From Cyrtodaria siliqua (lineage: Eukaryota; Mollusca; Bivalvia; Adapedonta; Hiatellidae), in NCBI GenBank assembly GCA_037043455.1, contig JAWPHD010003067.1, forward strand, positions 124,001 through 188,000: a DNA stretch of 64,000 nt, written 5' to 3'. Made by a program: the position numbers and the translations under genes. The notes under the pieces were generated by a model. That model ran no database searches. It was not told the origin of the DNA and saw nothing but the letters and a program-made list of their open reading frames with translations. Positions 58,301 to 64,000 of this stretch are shown here, in pieces. Each line of letters opens with the position of its first letter. Within the stretch, counting starts at the first letter, position 1.

Positions 58301-58847
58301 CTCCTCCTCAAAGATGAATGGCCACCCTTTTTCTAGTATTATCAATTATCAAATTTAACTCTTAAATATCACATGAACATTTCTTGATAGTCCCGGAGAG
58401 AAACATATATTTAAATCCGCTACCTAGTTGTATGTAAAAATAAGTATTATTTGTATGACGTAGATACTACTTTTACCACTGTGTGACTGCAAGGGGAAAT
58501 GAGATAAATCTGAATTGTATAAGTGAACAACTATTGCTAGATAATTGATAAATACATTTACCTATGGATTAATTTACCTGTTCAAAGTTTTCTACGTCAT
58601 CAAATCAAATCTTATTCTCGCTTTTCACAGATATTTTCTCAGTGGGGTTAAAAGGTCAAAACACTAAACATCTAATTACGCTTTCATATTTCTTTATTTT
58701 TACGCATGGTATATACGAGTATACTCGTATATCAACGATAAACAACATATCCATTTTTTTTTTATATATTTTATTTCAAACTCGGACGTCTGCCAGTGGG
58801 TAGGGATGGTGGCTAAGTATTAATTATCTCTTTGACATTAATTATAA

Positions 58848-58916
58848 GAGTTCAATTGTAAACAATAATTTCACTCGCACTTCGGGCTCATGAAATTATT
58901 GTTTACAATTGAACTC
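58848..58916. repeat. perfect 26-bp inverted repeat with 17-nt loop
   Basis: GAGTTCAATTGTAAACAATA then ATTTCA is exactly mirrored by the right arm ending ATTGTTTACAATTGAACTC. The loop CTCGCACTTCGGGCTCA separates them. Total 69 bp. Confidence 0.9.
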
Positions 58917-59464
58917 CAAACCGTGATATATTACACAATAATTCACCGTAAATGATGTTCTATTTCTTAAATAAAGCGATTAATTCTGGTTAAAACATAT
59001 ATAATCTGATTAAAAAATTAATAAAAATAAACTATTTAACTATTGTGATCGATTATTTGGAAATCCTTCACTCGGTGGTAGGCGTGTGTTGTTTTTTCAC
59101 TCACCCTCTTACGCTCTTTCGTGAAAAGAACCACACGTCTACCATCTCGTGAATGATGTCCCTATAATCGATCCCAGCAGTTACATAATCTCTATATATA
59201 TGTATACACCTCTGTAAAAGATAACTAACATACAATTGTATTACTTCAAACTTTGATGTCTGCCCAGGGGTCAGGTTGGAGGAGAGGGGAGAGGAGGGGA
59301 TGATAATACGGGTTGTTTAAGCTCTGAACATAATTCAATAATTATCTTTGTCTCCCGACCAATTTGGATATACAAATGTGTTTTGATCATAGTGACTTGT
59401 GTAGAACGCATGAGGATTTGTGATGGAGCGCTGTCGACGAATTCGTTCAAGTTAACATTGCAAT

Positions 59465-59560
59465 TCTTGTTCATTTTAATGCGGGGTTTTGGTTAACTTG
59501 GTTGACTATGACCTGTGAAAGCTATTTTTCCTGTTCGACTTAGAACTATGCCTACTTCTT
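59465..59560 (+). repeat. Rep-A 3' end, diverged subfamily
   Basis: TTAATGCGGGGTTTTGG, GTTGACTATGACCTGTGAAA and CCTGTTCGACTTAGAAC resemble the 3' parts of the copies at 49.7 kb and, inverted, at 2.75 kb. Confidence 0.5.
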
Positions 59561-62084
59561 AGCTATATACATATAATATAACAATAATACTTATCTTCTC
59601 TTCTCTCTATACTTACTTTATACTATTGTAATAAATGCCTGCTGATTAGGTGGAGTAAAACACGAATTTAGTTATCACGTGGTAAAGAGAGTTTGGTTGT
59701 GAAAATAGAGATTGTTTAACTGTTAGGAAATCCTTCACGAGATGGCAAGCGTTTTTTAGTGGAAAAGCAATACACTTGACATGGAGTGAAGGATTTCCTA
59801 ATAATCGAACGCATTGATCAGTTAAATAATCTGTTTATTACATTTTTAATATCCTATTTATTACATTTTTAACTTTATTGTGTACACGATTTATCATTTT
59901 GATTGTAGTTCAAAACCAAATTATGGCACGGGGTTCAAGTAATTATACGGAGGCGGGGCATATTTGCTACAATTTTCTTTTAATTCAATCATAAACAGTA
60001 TTCATAAGCGATACTAGTAAATCGTCTGACACTACAATATAAAAACACCGAAATTATCACTTTTAGAACAACACACCACATATATAAAACATAATGTGTA
60101 CTGTATTTACTTTTCATAACTCTCATTTAAAAAACAACAAGTATTCAGGAATATGCGTAAAGTTAGACGTTTGAAGATTTAAAAAAGCTTATGCATAAGT
60201 CGCATTGAATCGCTTCAATCATGTAAAAAAACAAAAAACGTCCGGCTTGTGTTCAGGCAAAAAAATGAATTTAGACACGGATCAAATGTTGTTTTAAGCC
60301 CTGGAATGCCAAATGACAGTATTGGAAATTGACGAAAAGTGGATAATCTACTGTAAATCTTGATTTTCGTTAACGAATTAGTGTTTAAATATGGCGACAT
60401 GACACTGGGCACCGGCCTTGGGCTTTGCAGGTGATATTTTGAATAATGTTTATGTCATAATTCCTAGGATATGAGTGATTTTGGTTTAAACATTGTAATC
60501 AACGGCGCATTTATACAAGGCAAGTCAGGATTAATTTGCAATGAATTCGAGGTATCCTTAAGATTGCCTGTTAAATTAGAAACAAGGAAGAAATTGAGAG
60601 GGTGGAGAAATACGCTTGCAAAAATAAATGTCCACAAACGCATGTCAAAAACGGTAACATCAGTACAGTACTGGGGTTGAACCATAATTGTAGATCGATT
60701 TTATTACATTTCTTTGTCATGTTATAATTCAATATGGACCGATATGATGACATAAACACGATAAACAGTTTGAAAAACATTAACAACTGTATTAAATAAA
60801 TCCTGGATACAACTACTAGTACATATAACATTAACAAGAAGTTCTGAACGCATGATTGAAACTTTGCAGTCTATTGTAGTGACATTTAGCCAATAGTATA
60901 ATGGCAAGTCTGCGTCAAACATTAGTTGCTGTCACTGTCAGAGCTCAAACAACGAATACGCTAATAACTTCATTTAAAAAGTGTTGGGCTTGTTCAGGTT
61001 CATGACGATCCTAGAGGGACCAGCACCATCACCTGAAATCAATGACAAGAAATGAATGTAAAACATTTCTGTGGGAAGTGATATTTAGAGATTATTTAAC
61101 TGCCATTATTAGGAAATCCTTCACAAGATGGCAGATGTATGGTTATTTTCACAAACGAGTTTATGCGAGTGATAAAACAAAACACGCCTACCACGAGTGA
61201 AGGATTTCCCTTAAATCGAACCCAGTCAACGTCAGCATGACTCGACGTCACAGTTAGTAATTTTTGTGTTCGGAGTTAGTTATTAATATTCACTAATTAT
61301 CGTATTACCTGTTTTTATTACATTTCTATGAGCACAAGATTAATATTTATCAGTGAAAGAATATTCATAATGGTTAAATATTAAAAACTTACTCCAAACT
61401 AAAAAATAACTAACTGTGACATTGAGTCATAATGTGTTGCTGACATCGACGGCATCCGTCGATAACGTTCAGTAAAGCGAAAAATATTGGGTTGAAGTCA
61501 GGTTTAAACGGATTTAAGTGTAAAAGATTATTTAACTGCTAGCCATGGGTTGGATTATTGGAAATACTTCACTCGATGGTATGCACGCCTACCATCTTCG
61601 TGAAGTATAGTGAAAAAACAAAACATGCCTACAATCGAGTGAAGGATTTCCGTATGCTCGATCAGAGAATTTAATTAATCTCAATTTCTCGTTGAAAGAA
61701 TATTCATAATGGCCAAATTTTAATAACTAACGTTGAAAACAGAAACATGCAACACTGACGTTGTGTCATGACATCAATAAAGTGTTGCTGACGTTGACCT
61801 CATCCCTGATGACGTTTAATAAAGTAAGTACTTTTGGATACAATCATACATAAACGGACTTGAAATATAAGAAATGGATTATTTAACTGCTGGGTACGAA
61901 TATAGGGGACTCCTTCACTCAATGGTAGGCGTGTGTTGTTGTTTATCACTCACTCGCATCAGCTCGTTTGTAAAAGAACCACACATCTACAATATTGTGA
62001 AGAATTTTCCAAGAATATGTCTCGGCTGTTAAATAATCTGTAATTACCCGACTTTTAGAGAAATCTTTTACGAAATGTTAGGCA

Positions 62085-62275
62085 TGTTAAATGGTTAATG
62101 ACGTTGCGTTGTAAACATTCGCCTCTCACCGCTACGGGTTCGAATCCCACTGGAAGCTCGACTTGTAAGTGAGGAAGTGTCGATTCTTACGGATGGCGGG
62201 AGGTGTACAGTACTGGTTCTACCCAGGAAAAGTGGGTGGTCTACCTCCACCACAAGAAAGTCGATCGTCATATAT
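62085..62275 (+). mobile_element. SINE-2 with tRNA-like head
   Basis: The head contains GCCTCTCACCGCTACGGGTT and CGAATCCCACTGGAAGCTCG (B box GGTTCGAATCC), followed by the body TTCTTACGGATGGCGGGAGG, GTACAGTACTGGTTCTACCC and GGTCTACCTCCACCAC. Other copies lie at 46236-46370 and 54103-54310, with a decayed head at ~44185-44275. Confidence 0.75.
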
Positions 62276-62921
62276 GCATGTTACCTTGCCTGTGTTGAAA
62301 ATGCCCCCTTACAAGTAATGTTTTTCACTCACTTGCATCCACTCGTTTGTGAAAATAACAAAATTCCCATCACCTTGTGAAGGATTTCCCAATAATCAAG
62401 CCAGTAGTTAAAAGAAATCTATATTTTATACAAGTTTGTTCATGAATTAAATTTCTTATTTAATAATAAAATGTTTCGTATTTTTTCAATATTTTCAGAG
62501 AATGAAATGACATCCTCAACACTTTATTGATGTCTTAAATGTATCAACGTCAGAGTTTATTATTGTTGTGGTCCGCGCGATAGGCAAATACTTCACTCGG
62601 TGGTAGGATTGTTGTTGTTTTTCGCTTAGGCCAATGAAAAAGGTTTGTTTCTGGAACTTCACTCGATGATAGTTGTGTTATTTTTCACTCACTCTCATAC
62701 GCTCGTTCGTGAAAAAAAAAACACGTCTATCATCTCGTGAAGGATTTCCCTATAATCGAACCCAGCAGTTAAATAATCTATTTATTACGTTTTTAATCTG
62801 ATTCAGTTAATGTATAATTTTAACCTTAATTATTCGCCGTATTGAACGTTATCGGTGGATGACGTCGACGTCAGCAGCATAACTCAACGTCACAGTTAGT
62901 TATTTTGCGTCCGGAGTTTAA

Positions 62922-63035
62922 GAAATAATAAATACGTACCAGAATTTTATCGGTGAATAAAATACAGTTAGGAGTTCGGATGGGTAGTAATTAAATCACG
63001 AGTGCGTTAAAATACAGGTACGTATTTATTATTTC
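62922..63035. mobile_element. inverted-repeat element, ~114 bp
   Basis: GAAATAATAAATACGTACC on the left and GGTACGTATTTATTATTTC on the right are perfect inverted repeats of 19 bp. It lies between two hairpin units of the terminal array. Confidence 0.7.
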
Positions 63036-64000
63036 GATTCTAACACGACAATAACCCCAGTGTTTACGCTATTGTGGGGGCACTATATTTTCTCGGTGGT
63101 AAAAGTAATCAGGCTGCTATGTTTACAGGCTGTTCCATTGGTCGCCCACGTATGCAAAGTTCTGCGCGGTACAGTATGTTTAAATACACTAGTAGTCACG
63201 TGACAAACAATTACGTCATTGCTTTCTTGATATAGCTGGCGCTGTATGACGTCAAACGTATCAGCTTGTTCAAGATGCTTATTAATGTTATGAGTTTTGA
63301 TGCATATGATGGATTAATATCGGGGTGTGCAAGGTTTGGGAGCATGGCAAGTTTGTTGTTATTAAAATTTTATTAAAATTACTGCTGACTTTGTCTTTGT
63401 GACGTGTATTTACCAAAATGTTTATTTACTTTCGTTCTGTGACGCTAACGGTTTAAAAAGTGACGTCATGTAACGTGCGCTTCCAACGGATGAAAAATAC
63501 GAGGGGAATTAATGGAACAACCGTATTTTACCGTAAAATAACATAAAGTTGTCTCTCTACTTTGTGTATATGAAAGACTGCGCAGGTCGTGTTAGAATAG
63601 CTATTAATATTTAGCGATTATAAATATTCTTTCACTGAGAAATCCACATCTTTCACCCACAGAAATGTAATAAATGTTAATAACTAACTTCTTGCACAAA
63701 AACAACTAACAGTGACGTTGTGTCATAACATCAGTGAAGTGTTGCTGACGTCCACGCACACACCGCGATAACGTTAAATATAGGGAATCATTTCAGTTAA
63801 AATCATACATAAACTGTTTTAAAATGTAATATATAGATTATTTAACTGCTGGGTTTGATTAGGGAAATCCTTCACTCGATGGTAGGCTTGATTATTTTTT
63901 CATTCACTTGCATATGCTCGTTCGTGAAAAGAACCATACATCTGGCATCCCGTGAAGGATTTCCCTATAATTGATTCCATCTCTATGCAATACTTGAACA

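Larger units (their letters stand above)
59040..64000. repeat. array of hairpin-forming units, continues past the window
   Basis: At least seven ~150-bp palindromic units appear, near 59045, 59707, 61085, 61530, 61870, 62640 and 63835, with a partial one at 62330. Each has a left side with GATTATTTAACTGCTGGG and GGAAATCCTTCACTCGATGG, a middle with TTTTTCACTCACTCGCAT, and a right side with CATCTCGTGAAGGATTTCCC and CCCAGCAGTTAAATAATCT. Spacers carry a second motif (AGTGTTGCTGACGTCGAC, TGACGTTGTGTCATAACATC) that occurs in both orientations (inverted at ~61225-61280 and ~62840-62900). No gene is supported; the 59271-59474, 60215-60922 and 62177-62380 frames are unsupported. Confidence 0.8.

Noticed and set aside
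59271..60922. Minus- and plus-strand frames of 65-88 codons
   Set aside because: No domain or splice support; they lie in the hairpin array and AT-rich spacers.

Overview
The window looks like animal nuclear DNA, most probably from a bivalve or other lophotrochozoan mollusc. It is AT-rich and gene-poor, with split coding exons that have good GT/AG splice signals. It is filled with LINE, SINE, MITE and satellite-like repeats of the kind common in bivalves. Species cannot be named from sequence alone. There is no prokaryotic or CRISPR-like organisation. Most short open frames are chance frames or lie inside repeats.

Four kinds of protein-coding signal can be supported. (1) 16.5-24.1 kb, plus strand: an exon series for a secreted lectin-like protein. 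It has a signal-peptide exon (16542-16611), two thrombospondin type-1 (TSP1) exons (20494-20679 and 22903-23053) and the N-terminal exon of a fibrinogen-related domain (FReD, 23960-24102). Inter-exon phases agree (phase 1), but the second TSP1 exon is 151 nt long and frame-shifted. (2) 39785-40034, minus strand: the C-terminal FReD exon, with a frameshift and an internal stop, lying against a 3.3 kb satellite. (3) 42584-43004 plus 47384-47496, plus strand: two exons of a PIF/Harbinger (HARBI1-like) transposase with no C-terminal part seen. (4) Two decayed non-LTR retrotransposons: a CR1/Jockey-group LINE on the minus strand (7452-10152) and the C-terminal remains of another on the plus strand (about 51130-51810).

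The rest is repeats. Main tandem arrays: 5.4-7.45, 13.3-14.3, 16.66-17.26, 18.2-19.2, 25.9-26.6, 28.1-29.7, 31.7-32.9, 33.0-35.3, 36.4-39.8, 47.8-48.9 and 59.0-64.0 kb. An unnamed dispersed family, here called Rep-A, has about ten copies. Full-length copies are about 735 bp with fixed 5' and 3' ends, and two 5'-truncated copies interrupt tandem arrays, leaving clean junctions. tRNA-derived SINEs of at least three types occur; one has a perfect 11-bp target-site duplication and sits inside a fold-back element. A 488-bp MITE with TTAA duplications has a paralogous empty site 0.9 kb away. Many other short inverted-repeat elements are present.

The best leads are the TSP1-FReD gene (possible innate-immune lectin) with its broken FReD relative, the Rep-A family, and the 59-64 kb array of hairpin units. 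All calls come from reading the sequence; no database search was run.
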